From NCBI RefSeq assembly GCF_030378205.1, contig NZ_CP127385.1:7232001-7296000 (forward strand): DNA of 64,000 bases. Reading direction: 5' to 3'. The notes under the pieces were generated by a model that did not search any database, had not been told where the DNA came from, and saw nothing but the letters and a program-made list of their open reading frames with translations. Shown piece after piece: positions 26,865 to 35,942 of this stretch. Position 1 is the stretch's first letter. Every line of letters starts with the position of its first letter. Made by a program: the position numbers and the translations under genes. The DNA comes from Bradyrhizobium sp. NP1. GTDB lineage: Bacteria > Pseudomonadota > Alphaproteobacteria > Rhizobiales > Xanthobacteraceae.

Positions 26865-27228
26865 TTTTCTAACTTTCAGGTTGCAAGATTGGGGATCTGG
26901 TGAGCATGCCGTGCTGAACGCTGATCTCGTATTCTGGCCCAGCGTCGCCTTTATGGCCGCGTGTAACCTGTATTTTGGCCCGCGCATCGGCAGTGATCGA
27001 ATAGCGATGCAGTGGGGCTTCGATGGCAGGCCAACGTGGTACGCATCGAAAGCCATTGGGCTGTGGGGAATGATAGGCGTCGCTCTCGTGGTTCGTTTGT
27101 TTATTTGGATCGCGTCAACTTACATCCCCACAAAGGTCCACGGCGTTGAAGCCGGGCTGCTAATTGCTTCCATCGTCATCGCCGCATCTCACGTGTTCAC
27201 GTTCAGAAAAGCTGTTCAAAGAAGCTGA
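26770..27228 (+). CDS. Chimeric ORF: SDR N-terminus joined to a small membrane protein (DUF1648-like)
   Basis: 152 codons. Residues 1-31 come from the dehydrogenase fragment. The rest, about 40-152, shows three hydrophobic segments ([60 protein letters not shown]) and [17 protein letters not shown], which resembles the 'H/Q-W-G-x-D/N-G-x-x-x-Y' pattern of DUF1648 membrane proteins. The membrane protein probably had its own start further upstream that was lost at the junction near 26865. Whether the chimera is translated or stable is unknown. Confidence 0.5.
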   Translation: MRLLGKVAVVTGAASGIGKEMARAFQREGANCFLTFRLQDWGSGEHAVLNADLVFWPSVAFMAACNLYFGPRIGSDRIAMQWGFDGRPTWYASKAIGLWGMIGVALVVRLFIWIASTYIPTKVHGVEAGLLIASIVIAASHVFTFRKAVQRS

Positions 27229-27355
27229 ACTATTCTTCGCTCGCATGTCGCCTTTTGGCCCGACTCGGACCTCCGGCGATGTCCGCCTTCGCGCCGCCGG
27301 TGAGGGCATAGCGGACATCGAACGCGCCTGATCCGTCTCTTTTGTGAGTGCACGC

Positions 27356-27892
27356 CTAGGTGGCCGCCATCGCGATGTTTTCGCCGGGATGATCGCTCGC
27401 GATCCGGTAGCGGCCTTGCGCGAACAGCAGCGTATTTCGGTCGAACTGCACCGCCCGTTGCACGCGCCCGACCAGGATCAGATGGTCGCCGCCGCGAAGC
27501 TCGGACTCGCGGCTGCATTCGAAGAAGGCGGCGACGCCGTTCAGAACCGGCGTCCCGTTGCGCCCCATCGTCCAGGACAGGGAAGCAAATTTGTTCGGGC
27601 CTGACCTGCCGAAGTGCTTGGAAAGCCAGATCTGATCGTCAGCCAGCACGTTGATCGTGAACCTGTCTGCGACGCAGAACTTCGCATAGCTGTTTGAGGT
27701 TTCTGCAATCGACCACAGGATCAGCGGCGGTGTCAGCGATACCGAACTGAACGAATTCACGGTCAGGCCGACCAGTTCCTCGCCGACCTTCGCCGTCACC
27801 ACGGTCACACCGGTCGCGAACTGGCCAAGGCACTTGCGGAACAGGAGCGGCTCGGCAGCCGGATCCGCATCATGCAGCGGAACGCTCTCCAT
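27356..27892 (-). CDS. Flavin reductase (two-component monooxygenase partner)
   Basis: 178 residues of the flavin-reductase-like domain family, supplying FMNH2 or FADH2 from NAD(P)H. Core motifs seen: FRKCLGQFATGVTVVTA, LVGLTVNSFSSVSLTPPLILWSIAETS (flavin-binding loop), FTINVLADDQIWLSKHFG, and GGDHLILVGRVQRA near the end. It begins 4 bp after the stop of the LLM-type monooxygenase gene, which together make a two-component flavin monooxygenase. Last gene of the operon starting at 32833. Confidence 0.92.
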   Translation of the reverse strand: MESVPLHDADPAAEPLLFRKCLGQFATGVTVVTAKVGEELVGLTVNSFSSVSLTPPLILWSIAETSNSYAKFCVADRFTINVLADDQIWLSKHFGRSGPNKFASLSWTMGRNGTPVLNGVAAFFECSRESELRGGDHLILVGRVQRAVQFDRNTLLFAQGRYRIASDHPGENIAMAAT

Positions 27893-27896
27893 GACG

Positions 27897-29267
27897 TCAA
27901 ACCCTCACGCCTGCGCGCCGCGATGTTGCAGGTTCAGCGGCGTACATGCTGGGAGGCCGCTTGAGGCCAAGGTTCTCCCGCAAGGTTCGTCCGGCATACT
28001 CGGTGCGGAACAAGCCGCGGTTCTGCAGTTCGGGGATGATGCGCGCGTTGAACTCCTCCAGGTCCGCCGGCAGGATCGGCGGCTGGATCAGATATCCGTC
28101 GACGGCGAAGCTCTCGAACCACTTCTGCATCTGGTCGACGATCGAGCTCGGCGTGCCCTTGATGGTTCGCTGTCCGCGCCCGGTGCCGAAGGTCTCGTAC
28201 ATCTGGCGCAGCGTCGGCCTTCCATCAAACATGTAGGCGACGCGGGAGTTGTTCTTCCGCCTCTCCGCCTCGACGATATGCTCGGGCAACGGCTCGTCGA
28301 CGTCGTACGGGCTGAGGTCAAGGCCACCCAGCGCGGTCGAAAGCAGTTCCTTGCCCACGTCGGGGTGGATCAGGCTTTGCAGATATTTGATCTTTTCGTC
28401 CGCATCCTTTTCGCTTTCCGCCACCACCACGTTCAGGCCGGGCATGATGACGACGTCCTCGTCCGACCTGCCGTACTGCCCGGCGTGATCCTTCAACTGC
28501 CTGTAGAACTTCTTTGCCTGTTCCAGATCATGCAGCGGCGTGAAGACCACTTCGGCGATCTGCGCGGCCAGTTCCTTTCCGGTGTCGGACGCGCTGGCCT
28601 GGAAAAGCACGGGATAGCCCTGCGGCGGCCGCGCCACGTTCAAGGGGCCGCGGACGGCGAAATGCTTGCCCTTGTGATTGAGGAAGTGGATTCGTTCCGG
28701 ATCGAAGTAGAGCGACGAAGCGCGGTCGCGCAGGAAGGCGTCGTCGTCCCAGCTGTCCCACAGGCCCTTGGCCACCTTCACGAACTCGTCGGCACGTTCA
28801 TATCGTTCGGTATGCCCGAAATGGGCGTCTCTGCCGAAATTGAAAGCCTCGGATGGGTTCGAGGACGTCACGACATTCCAGCCGGCCCTTCCGCCGCTGA
28901 TGTGATCGAGCGAGGCAAACCGCCGCGCCACATGGTAGGGCTCGTTGAAACTGGTTGTTGCGGTCGCGACAAGGCCGATGTGCTTCGTTACCGCCGCGAG
29001 GCCGGCCAGCAGCGTGATCGGGTCGAAATACGCCATATATTGCGGCCAGCGCCGCAACGCCTGCAGATTGCCGTCTCGGGTGGCGATGGCGTCGGCGAGA
29101 AACACCAGATCGAACTTGGCTGCCTCGGCGGCCTGCGTCATCTGCGCATAATGTGCGAAATTGGTTCCGGCATCGATCTGCGACCCCGGATCGAGCCAGG
29201 CTGCCACGTGGTGTCCGGTGGGATGAAAGAAGGCGCCCAGCCTCATCTGGTCTTTTCGTGTTGGCAT
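27897..29267 (-). CDS. LLM-class FMN-dependent monooxygenase (NtaA/SnaA/DszA type)
   Basis: 456 residues, TIM-barrel luciferase-like. RLGAFFHPTGHHVAAWLDPG at the N-terminus, ASLDHISGGRAGWNVVTSSNPSEAFNFG near 135-160 and QASASDTGKELAAQIAEVVF are diagnostic of the nitrilotriacetate/dibenzothiophene-sulfone monooxygenase branch. Members use reduced FMN and O2 to cleave C-N or C-S bonds. The adjacent reductase gene supports FMN use; despite F420 genes in the window, this branch is not known for F420. The co-transcribed NitT/TauT importer should bring in its substrate, which is unidentified. Confidence 0.92.
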   Translation of the reverse strand: MPTRKDQMRLGAFFHPTGHHVAAWLDPGSQIDAGTNFAHYAQMTQAAEAAKFDLVFLADAIATRDGNLQALRRWPQYMAYFDPITLLAGLAAVTKHIGLVATATTSFNEPYHVARRFASLDHISGGRAGWNVVTSSNPSEAFNFGRDAHFGHTERYERADEFVKVAKGLWDSWDDDAFLRDRASSLYFDPERIHFLNHKGKHFAVRGPLNVARPPQGYPVLFQASASDTGKELAAQIAEVVFTPLHDLEQAKKFYRQLKDHAGQYGRSDEDVVIMPGLNVVVAESEKDADEKIKYLQSLIHPDVGKELLSTALGGLDLSPYDVDEPLPEHIVEAERRKNNSRVAYMFDGRPTLRQMYETFGTGRGQRTIKGTPSSIVDQMQKWFESFAVDGYLIQPPILPADLEEFNARIIPELQNRGLFRTEYAGRTLRENLGLKRPPSMYAAEPATSRRAGVRV

Positions 29268-29314
29268 CGCTTCCTCCGAATACTTCGTTTGGCTCGACCG
29301 GGCCGTCTCGACTC

Positions 29315-30370
29315 CTACCAGCCGGACGCCTTCGCGGATTCTTCGATCTTCTTCTGATCGAAATCATTGATCTGCGGGATGAACTCGTTGGTGTAGGTCG
29401 CCTCGATATCGAACGACTTCGGTATCAATCCTTCCGCGATCGAGATGTCGGCCATGCGCTTCCATTGCGCCGGCACGTTCTCTCCCCATTTGACGCCCGG
29501 CTCCAGCGTGGTGAGGTCGAAGCGCGAGTCGAAGATGTGACGCGCCTCCTGGAACGTCTTGTCATTGACCACCGACGGCTTGGTTTCGGGATACATCTTC
29601 CAGTGATTGCGCAAGGCGCCATCCGGATTTGCCAGACCGAACACCGACGATTTGGCTATCCCTCTCGCCACCTTGATGACGAGGTCGGGACGCTTCGCGA
29701 TCGTTTCCTCGCGGGCGACAATCACGTTGCCCAGGATCTCGCCGATCCACGGCGGGTCGATGTAGCGGAAACTGAATCCATTGTTCTCCAGGGACGCGAT
29801 GATGGTGTCCCAGGCTGCCCATCCGTCGACGACCTTCTGGCGGATCGCGTTGGCGGCCTGACCGCCGATGCCCACCGAAATCCATTTGACGCCGTTCTGC
29901 GGATCCACGCCGGCCGATGCCAGGGCAGCGCGCCCATAGGGCACGGAGCCGGCCGACATGTCGGGGGCTCCGAGCGACTTGCCCTTGAAATCGGCCAGCG
30001 TCTTGATCTCTCCATCGGCGGGAGCGACGATGCGGTAGATGGAGCGGCGGGCGTAGACATAGACCGCCTTGACCTTGATACCCTTGGCTCGCGCGATCAG
30101 GAGCGCATCGCCTCCCACGGTCGCGAAATCCACCTGGCCGCTCGCCACCTGCTGGATACCCGCGGTCGCGCCCGAAAGCCCGACGACATCGACATCGAGG
30201 CCTTCCTGCTTCCAGAAGCCCATCGCCAGCGGGATCGACGACTGCGCCGAATGGCCAACCGAAATATTCGACGTGGCGACCGCATACGTCACCTTCTCCT
30301 GAGCCTGCGCAGGCCACGCAGCGGCGAACGAAAGCGCCAATAGCAATCCCGAGAGACCGACCCGATGCAT
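29315..30370 (-). CDS. NitT/TauT ABC substrate-binding protein (operon 1)
   Basis: 351 residues from ATG 30370 with GGAG upstream; a longer frame to 30523 is Cys/Ser-rich and lies antisense-like over the permease end. Signal peptide (LLLALSFAAAWPAQA-Q). EKVTYAVATSNISVGHSAQSSIPLAMGFWKQEGLDVDVVGLSG is typical of the SsuA/TauA-like class. It aligns by eye along most of its length with the binding protein of operon 2 (38351-39409), for example GFWKQEGLDVDV versus GYWKQGGLDVEV and GGQAANAIRQ versus GPQAANALKA, so the two are paralogues. Confidence 0.9.
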   Translation of the reverse strand: MHRVGLSGLLLALSFAAAWPAQAQEKVTYAVATSNISVGHSAQSSIPLAMGFWKQEGLDVDVVGLSGATAGIQQVASGQVDFATVGGDALLIARAKGIKVKAVYVYARRSIYRIVAPADGEIKTLADFKGKSLGAPDMSAGSVPYGRAALASAGVDPQNGVKWISVGIGGQAANAIRQKVVDGWAAWDTIIASLENNGFSFRYIDPPWIGEILGNVIVAREETIAKRPDLVIKVARGIAKSSVFGLANPDGALRNHWKMYPETKPSVVNDKTFQEARHIFDSRFDLTTLEPGVKWGENVPAQWKRMADISIAEGLIPKSFDIEATYTNEFIPQINDFDQKKIEESAKASGW

Positions 30371-30404
30371 CTTTGATTCTCCGCCAGTTGAATTCACCCA
30401 CCGC

Positions 30405-31238
30405 CTACTGTGACAGCGCCTTGTTCCAGAACAGGAAGCGGTCCTGAACGATCCGCATGAGCTGACTGAGCAGCACGCCGAACACGGACAGGACCACCAG
30501 CACCGCAAAGATCCTGGCAACATCGAACTGGAAGTTGGCCTCCAGGATCAAATTGCCGAGGCCGGATTTCGAGCCCACGAACTCGCCAACGATTGCGCCG
30601 AGGATGGCGAGCACGATCGCCACGTTCAGTCCGGCAAAGATGAACGGCAGGGCGTTGGGGAAGCGCACGACGCGGAAGGTCTCCCAACGCCCGGCGCCGA
30701 GGGAGATCATGAGATCGAGCTTGCCCTGGTCACAGGACTTCAGGCCCATGATGGTGTTGACCAGCACAGGGAATATCGCGACCAGGGCGACAATGATGAC
30801 CTTTGATCCGATCCCGTATCCCGCCCAGATGATGATCAGCGGCGCAATCGCGATCTTGGGCAGCGTCTGCAGGGCCACGAGCCAGGGATAGACGACGCGT
30901 TCGACGAGCGAGAACTGGGCGACCAGCGCGCCGACGCCGATCCCGACCGCGGCCGCAAGCATGAAGCCCGCGATCGTCTCGAGTGCCGTGACGTAGAAAT
31001 TGTAGAGAAAAAGCCCTGAAGAGAGGCCGGCCGCGAGCGAGACCGCGATCGCGGAAGGCGCAGGCAGGATGTAGTTGGGCACGTCGAAAGCCCATATGAG
31101 AGCTTCCCATATGCAAACCAGGACAGCGAACCCAGACAGCGAAATCACGTAGTCGGATCGTGAAATGCTCGCCCAGCGCAGGCGCTGGCGCTTTCTTTGC
31201 TCGACAATCCTGGTCGCGGATGCAGCGTCGATGCTCAT
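30405..31238 (-). CDS. NitT/TauT ABC permease (operon 1)
   Basis: 277 residues with about six membrane segments and the cytoplasmic coupling region MISLGAGRWETFRVVRFPNALPFIFAGLNVAIVLAILGAIVGEFVGS. Overlaps the ATPase stop by 4 bp (31235-31238). Related to the operon 2 permease, for instance AIVGEFVGSKSGLGNLILEANFQFDVARIFAVL against ALVGEFIGADRGLGNLLLQLNYNMDISGMFAVL, a clear paralogue. Confidence 0.92.
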   Translation of the reverse strand: MSIDAASATRIVEQRKRQRLRWASISRSDYVISLSGFAVLVCIWEALIWAFDVPNYILPAPSAIAVSLAAGLSSGLFLYNFYVTALETIAGFMLAAAVGIGVGALVAQFSLVERVVYPWLVALQTLPKIAIAPLIIIWAGYGIGSKVIIVALVAIFPVLVNTIMGLKSCDQGKLDLMISLGAGRWETFRVVRFPNALPFIFAGLNVAIVLAILGAIVGEFVGSKSGLGNLILEANFQFDVARIFAVLVVLSVFGVLLSQLMRIVQDRFLFWNKALSQ

Positions 31239-32086
31239 GAGGACACCTTCGAATCGGTGGACGTGCCGCTGGAGTCGAGGAGATGCCGTATCTCCCGCGT
31301 GTAACTGCCGAACTTTTCGTCACTGAGCAGGTCGAGGCTTCGCGGTCGCGGCAGGCTGATCCGCCGCTCGGCGATGACGCGCCCGGGTCGCGGCGACATG
31401 ACGATCACACGGTCGCTCATGAAGACCGCCTCGGCGATCGAATGCGTGATCATGAAGACGGTCTTCCCGGTCGCCTCCCAGATTTTCAGGACCTCGGCGT
31501 TCATGGTCTCGCGGGTGAGCGCATCCAGCGCACCAAACGGCTCGTCCATCAGGAGCACGGCCGGATCATGAACGAGCGCGCGCGCAATCGAAACGCGCTG
31601 CCGCATGCCGCCGGACAGCTCGAAGGGGTATTTGTCCTCGAATCCCTTCAGCCCGACGAGTTCGATCAATTCGCGCGCACGGGCGATCGAGGCACGCTTG
31701 TCCAGCCGCAACACCTGCGTCGGCAACAGGACGTTCTGAAGGATGTTGCGCCAGGGCAGCAGATTGGCGTCCTGAAAGACGATGCCGACATTCTGGCGCG
31801 AACTCGCTGCGGCGCGGCCATGCAGGGAGAGCTTGCCCTGATATTCGCCCTCCAGCCCGCCGATGATGCGCAGGAGGGTTGTCTTGCCACATCCCGATGC
31901 GCCGACGACGGACACGAATTCGCCCGCGCCGAGGGCAAGGTTGATGTTCTTCAAGGCATGGACGTGATCGCCGGAGGCGGTTTCGTAGATCTTGGTGACA
32001 CCGGCCAGATCGACAACAACGGGCGCTTGAACCTGCGCGGAAGGATCCAGGCCCAGCACGGTCACGTTGGCGGCGGTAGCGTTCAT
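31235..32086 (-). CDS. NitT/TauT ABC ATP-binding protein (operon 1)
   Basis: 283 residues from ATG 32086 (GGGAG upstream). An N-terminal extension of about 25 residues precedes the nucleotide-binding domain. Walker A GASGCGKT at 62-69, FQDANLLPWRNI (Q-loop), LSGGMRQRVSIARAL (signature), VLLMDEPFGALD (Walker B) and MITHSIAEAV (H-loop) are intact. Lies 48 bp after the gntR gene of the same operon. Confidence 0.92.
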   Translation of the reverse strand: MNATAANVTVLGLDPSAQVQAPVVVDLAGVTKIYETASGDHVHALKNINLALGAGEFVSVVGASGCGKTTLLRIIGGLEGEYQGKLSLHGRAAASSRQNVGIVFQDANLLPWRNILQNVLLPTQVLRLDKRASIARARELIELVGLKGFEDKYPFELSGGMRQRVSIARALVHDPAVLLMDEPFGALDALTRETMNAEVLKIWEATGKTVFMITHSIAEAVFMSDRVIVMSPRPGRVIAERRISLPRPRSLDLLSDEKFGSYTREIRHLLDSSGTSTDSKVSS

Positions 32087-32134
32087 TCGATGTTTCTCCC
32101 GATGCTTGCCGCGCAATTTTCGATCAGCCAGGCG

Positions 32135-32833
32135 TCACGCGCCGCCGGAACCTGTCGTCTTGGCTCTGACGCCGCCCGACGCCGTTTCCTCGAGAAGCTG
32201 GTAGAAGGCGGCGGCGTGCTCGACGTGGTCATGCATAGCCTGTGCCGCGCCACGCGCATCACGGCGCTCCAGCGCCGCCAGGATCTGCTCGAGCTCGGCG
32301 AAGCCGTCCTGCACGCGCTCAAGCGAGACCGCGCACACGCGCCGGATCCATTGCACCTTGTCGCGGAGATCGAGCAGGATCTGGCGGATCAGGCGATTGT
32401 CCGCGGCGTCGTAGATTTCCGCATGCAAGCGATTGTCGATCGCAATGAAGGCCTCGGCGTCGCCGGCGGCGATCAGCGCGCCGTAGACCGCAAATTCCGC
32501 GCGCAATGCGGCCAGCGTTTCGTCGGACATGCGCGTGGCCGCATCGCGCGCCAGGCGCATTTCAAGCATCGTCCGCAGATCGGTGATCTCGCGGATTTCC
32601 TTCAAGGTCATCGGTCGGATGAAAGTGCCGCTTTGCGGTGAGACCTCGATCCAGCCCTCCGACTTCAGCCGGGCGAGCGCCGAACGGATCGGGGAGCGCG
32701 CGACGCCAAGGTCCTCGGCCAGTCGGGTCTCCGACAGCCGCTCACCCACCCGATACTGCAGGTTCAGTATTCGCCGCTTGAGCTCGCGGTACGTCGCCGA
32801 CGCGACGCTGACCTGGTCGATATCGACCAACAT
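32135..32833 (-). CDS. GntR-family FCD regulator (operon 1)
   Basis: 232 residues. Winged helix at about 15-75 (RLAEDLGVARSPIRSALARLKSEGWIEVSPQSGTFIRP), FCD domain at 85-215 (EITDLRTMLEMRLARDAATR, HAEIYDAADNRLIRQIL). It is the first gene of operon 1 and probably autoregulates it; ACTAGTT repeats begin 17 bp upstream of its start. Its recognition helix is nearly the same as that of the regulator at 33176-33847 (ARSPIRSALARLKSEGWIE against GRSPVRTALSRLQSEGWIE), so both may bind the same DNA sequence. Confidence 0.9.
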   Translation of the reverse strand: MLVDIDQVSVASATYRELKRRILNLQYRVGERLSETRLAEDLGVARSPIRSALARLKSEGWIEVSPQSGTFIRPMTLKEIREITDLRTMLEMRLARDAATRMSDETLAALRAEFAVYGALIAAGDAEAFIAIDNRLHAEIYDAADNRLIRQILLDLRDKVQWIRRVCAVSLERVQDGFAELEQILAALERRDARGAAQAMHDHVEHAAAFYQLLEETASGGVRAKTTGSGGA

Positions 32834-32849
32834 GACGTTTCCAACCCTT

Positions 32850-32879
32850 AACTAGTCAACTAGTTTTTAGTTACTAGTT
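32850..32879. promoter_or_regulatory. Operator region of operon 1 (ACTAGTT repeats)
   Basis: AACTAGT-CA-ACTAGTT at 32850-32865 is a perfect 7-bp inverted repeat with a 2-bp spacer; a third ACTAGTT half-site is at 32873-32879. AT-rich and located directly upstream of gntR. The half-site recurs upstream of operon 2. Confidence 0.7.
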
Positions 32880-33053
32880 GTCAGGATAGATATTGGCGCA
32901 GACCTGTCAAGCCGCTCTTGGAAAATTTACGGATCGCGTCCTGGAACCCGGGAAAAGGGTTTGCCGGCTCCGACGGCGGGAGGCGCGGGCAAGGCGTCAC
33001 GCCGCCCCCGCATCCTTTGCCGGAGGGACGACGGACCTGCAGGTTTTCGATCG

Positions 33054-33090
33054 CTAAAGCGCGATCAGGTTGATCGTCATCGCGCTTTAG
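33054..33090. repeat. Inverted repeat CTAAAGCGCGAT / ATCGCGCTTTAG
   Basis: Perfect 12-bp arms at 33054-33065 and 33079-33090 with a 13-nt spacer, in a 342-bp non-coding interval. No T-run follows, so it is more likely a dispersed palindrome than a rho-independent terminator. The remaining interval 32880-33053 shows nothing. Confidence 0.6.
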
Positions 33091-33102
33091 GTTCTTGATC
33101 GA

Positions 33103-33174
33103 GCATGATCTCCGCGCAAACGCGGTCCGCGTTTGTCGCGAGGGAAAACCGCTATGCGCTTTTCCGGATCATGC
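33103..33174. repeat. Dispersed repeat bounded by GCATGATC / GATCATGC
   Basis: 72-bp block with inverted ends GCATGATC (33103-33110) and GATCATGC (33167-33174) and an internal CGCGGTCCGCG-type palindrome. I recognise the GATCATGC-flanked unit as a frequent intergenic element of Bradyrhizobium-like genomes (memory, unverified). It abuts the stop codon of the gntR gene at 33176. Confidence 0.5.
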
Positions 33175-33175
33175 G

Positions 33176-33847
33176 CTAGCGGCGGAATTCGATCGTGTTG
33201 GCGATGTGCCGACGCATCGCGGCACTTGCGGCCGCCTGGTCGCGGGCACACAGCGCCTGGTACACCGCGCGTATCTCGCCAAGCGCGTCCTGGATGCGCA
33301 TCGGCGAGCCGCTGCTCGCGCGGCGGATCCAGCGCACCTTGTCGATCAGGTTGACGAGGATGTTGGCGATCAGCCGGTTTCCGGCCGCCTTGTAGACCGC
33401 GAGATGGAATTGCAGGTCGAGGTCGAGATATTCGTCGAGCCGGTCGTGCGAGACCGATTCGCCGAACTCGTCAAACGCGCGCCCGAGCTTTGCGAGCTCC
33501 GCCTCCTCGATCCGGGTCGCCGCAAGCCCCGCGAGATAGGCTTCGAGCACGAGCCGCGTTTCCAGAATCTCCCCGACCTCCTGCTCCGAGAGGCCGCGCA
33601 CGAAAGTCCCGCTCTGCGGCGAGATCTCGATCCAGCCTTCGGACTGCAGGCGCGACAGCGCCGTGCGCACCGGCGAGCGTCCGAGCCCAAGCTCCGCCGC
33701 AAGCTTCGCTTCCGACAATTTGTCGCCGGGCTTGTACTGCAGGTCGGTGATACGCCGCTTGATCTCGCGATAGACGGCGGTAGCCCGGCTCGCGGTCACC
33801 AGCGGCGTCTCGCCCATCATCTCCATCGCCTCACCGAACAAGGTCAC
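33176..33847 (-). CDS. GntR-family FCD regulator (operon 2)
   Basis: 223 residues; winged helix at about 24-85 and FCD domain at 95-220 (EILETRLVLEAYLAGLAATRIEEAELAKL, LDLQFHLAVYKAAGNRLIANILVNLIDKVRWIRR). Last gene of operon 2, starting 1 bp after the acyl-CoA synthetase stop. Paralogue of the operon 1 regulator over the whole length. An effector derived from the pathway, such as a carboxylic acid, is likely for FCD proteins, but unidentified. Confidence 0.9.
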   Translation of the reverse strand: MTLFGEAMEMMGETPLVTASRATAVYREIKRRITDLQYKPGDKLSEAKLAAELGLGRSPVRTALSRLQSEGWIEISPQSGTFVRGLSEQEVGEILETRLVLEAYLAGLAATRIEEAELAKLGRAFDEFGESVSHDRLDEYLDLDLQFHLAVYKAAGNRLIANILVNLIDKVRWIRRASSGSPMRIQDALGEIRAVYQALCARDQAAASAAMRRHIANTIEFRR

Positions 33848-33848
33848 C

Positions 33849-35942
33849 TCATTGCCTCGGAATCAGGACGCAGTCGAGCGCGACGCAACCCTGGTTGCCG
33901 GCCATCACCGCGAGCGGATTGATCTCGACTTCCGAGATATGATCGGAATGATCCGCGATGAAGCGCGAGACCGCGCTCACGGTGCGCGCCACCGCATCGA
34001 CATCGGCAGGCGCCGCGCCGCGGAATCCCGCAAGCAGCTTCGCAACCCGCGTCGCGGCGATCGCCTGGCGCGCACCCTCAGGATCGAGCGGGGCGAGGCG
34101 AACCGCGACGTCCTTGTAGAGCTCGACCTGGACGCCGCCGGCGCCGACCGCGACCAGCGGACCAAAATCGGGATCGACCCGGCAGCCGACGAATATCTCG
34201 CACACCGCTGACATTTTCCGCTGCACCAGGAATCCAAGCAGGCGGCCGTCCAGCCTGTCGGCGGCCCGCGTCATCTGCGTCGCTTCTCTTCGCACGTCGT
34301 CAGCCGAATTCAAGCCGACCTTGACGAGCCCGGCATCGGACTTGTGGATGAGGTTTTCCACGATGCCCTTCAGCACCACCGGAAAGCCCAGCGCCTCCGC
34401 GGCTGCCGCCGCCTCTTCCACCGTCGCCACGAACTGCTCGGGCGGGCCGCTGATGCCGTAGTCCTTGAGCGCCTGCCTCGCCTCGTGCTCGGCGGCGAGC
34501 CGTCCGTCCGGCAGGTTCAGCCTCGCGCGTGGCCGCACCGAATTCGGCTGCGCGCCGAGCGATGGCGCGGGCGCCGCCCATTTCAGATAGTTCGCGATGG
34601 CCGCAAGGCCGACGCGGGTGCCGCGCAGATAAGGCACGTTCAGCCGGTCGGCGGTCTCCTGCAGCAGCAGGTGCGGCTGGTCGGAGACGTTCGACAGCGC
34701 GACCAGCGGCGTGCCCGCAGCCGCCGCCCCCTGCCCGACCGCCTCGAGCAGCCGCGAATAACGCCCGGCCTGCTGCGCGCCCAATCCGCTTGGCGCATCC
34801 TGCAGCAGCACCAGCATGCCGACATCGCCTTGCGACGCGATCGCCTCGGCGCAACCTTGCGCGACCGAAGGGTCGTAAAGGCCCGCCCAGGTGAGGTCGA
34901 GCGGATTGGAGAGATGCGCAAACGGCGGCAGCAGCCTCTTCACCGAGTCCTTCGCTGTATCGAGCGGCGCGAACGCGACGCCGATGTCCTCGGCCGCATC
35001 GAGCACCAGCGCGATCTCGCCGCCGGACAGCGAAAGACCGCCAAGCCGCGCGCCGCGCGGCCGCAGGCCGATCTTCGACGCCAGCAGCGCGGTTTCGATC
35101 AGATCGTCGAGCGAATGAACCTGGATTGCCCCGGATGCAAGCAGCGCCGCGTCGCAGGCCTCATCGCTGCCGGCGACCGCTCCGGTATGGGCCATGACGG
35201 CGGCCTTGCCCGACTGCGAGCGGCCACTCTTCAAGACGACGACCGGCTTGCCCGCGGCACGCGCCCGGCGCAGTGCCTGCATGAAGGCGGCCGGCTTCTT
35301 GATCTGCTCGGCGAAGACGAGGATGGTGGTGACGGCGGGATCGTCGATGATCGCCTCGATATAGTCGGAGGCCGACGTCACCGCCTCATTGCCAGTCGTG
35401 ATGAGATGGCTCAGGCCCAAACCCCGCGCCGAGTTGAGCAGCGCGATGCCGACCGAGCCGCTTTGCACGATCGCTGCGATACCGCCGCGCGCCACCTTGT
35501 CCGGCAGCGAAGTGCCGAACAGCGCCGACTTGCCCTGGAAGTTCAACAGGCCGAGGCAGTTCGGACCGCACACCGCCATGCCGGCGGTCTCGCAGATCGC
35601 CGCCAGTTCGCGCTGGACTGCAACGCCATCCTCGGTCTCGCCGAAGCCGCTGGACAGGATCGCGAGCGCGCCCGCGCCCTTCTTCGCGGCGACCCTGGCG
35701 ACACCGAGCACGGCATCGGCCTGCACCGCGACAAAGACCGCATCGACCGGACCGGCAATGTCATCGAGCGAGGCGAATGTCCGCCGCCCGAACAATTCGG
35801 GCGATTTCGGATTGACCAGATGGATGGGGCCATCGAAGCCCACGAATTCCAGCGCCTTGAAGGCGTTGTAGCCGGGCCCGACCTTCTCGGACGCGCCGAC
35901 GATCGCGATCGAGCGGGGGCTGAGCAGGCTCTGGATGCCCAT
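33849..35942 (-). CDS. Acyl-CoA synthetase, NDP-forming type (acetate-CoA ligase family)
   Basis: 697 residues from ATG 35942 (a GTG at 35945 is an alternative; the ECH stop overlaps as TGATG). N-terminal CoA-binding Rossmann domain (LLSPRSIAIVGASEKVGPGYNAFKAL), succinyl-CoA-ligase-like domain with the phospho-histidine motif MAHTGAVAGS, then a C-terminal ATP-grasp domain (EARQALKDYGISGPPEQFVATVEEAAAAAEALGFPVVLKG, HKSDAGLVKVGL). Such fused enzymes activate acids to acyl-CoA with NTP, or run in reverse. Here it would load the acid made or imported by the pathway. Adjacent crotonase supports acyl-CoA degradation. Confidence 0.9.
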   Translation of the reverse strand: MGIQSLLSPRSIAIVGASEKVGPGYNAFKALEFVGFDGPIHLVNPKSPELFGRRTFASLDDIAGPVDAVFVAVQADAVLGVARVAAKKGAGALAILSSGFGETEDGVAVQRELAAICETAGMAVCGPNCLGLLNFQGKSALFGTSLPDKVARGGIAAIVQSGSVGIALLNSARGLGLSHLITTGNEAVTSASDYIEAIIDDPAVTTILVFAEQIKKPAAFMQALRRARAAGKPVVVLKSGRSQSGKAAVMAHTGAVAGSDEACDAALLASGAIQVHSLDDLIETALLASKIGLRPRGARLGGLSLSGGEIALVLDAAEDIGVAFAPLDTAKDSVKRLLPPFAHLSNPLDLTWAGLYDPSVAQGCAEAIASQGDVGMLVLLQDAPSGLGAQQAGRYSRLLEAVGQGAAAAGTPLVALSNVSDQPHLLLQETADRLNVPYLRGTRVGLAAIANYLKWAAPAPSLGAQPNSVRPRARLNLPDGRLAAEHEARQALKDYGISGPPEQFVATVEEAAAAAEALGFPVVLKGIVENLIHKSDAGLVKVGLNSADDVRREATQMTRAADRLDGRLLGFLVQRKMSAVCEIFVGCRVDPDFGPLVAVGAGGVQVELYKDVAVRLAPLDPEGARQAIAATRVAKLLAGFRGAAPADVDAVARTVSAVSRFIADHSDHISEVEINPLAVMAGNQGCVALDCVLIPRQ

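Noticed and set aside
27897..29267. LLM-class oxidoreductase as the F420-dependent partner of the F420 operon
   Set aside because: It matches the NtaA/SnaA/DszA branch and has its own adjacent flavin reductase, which indicates FMN use; it is also 22 kb away in a different operon.
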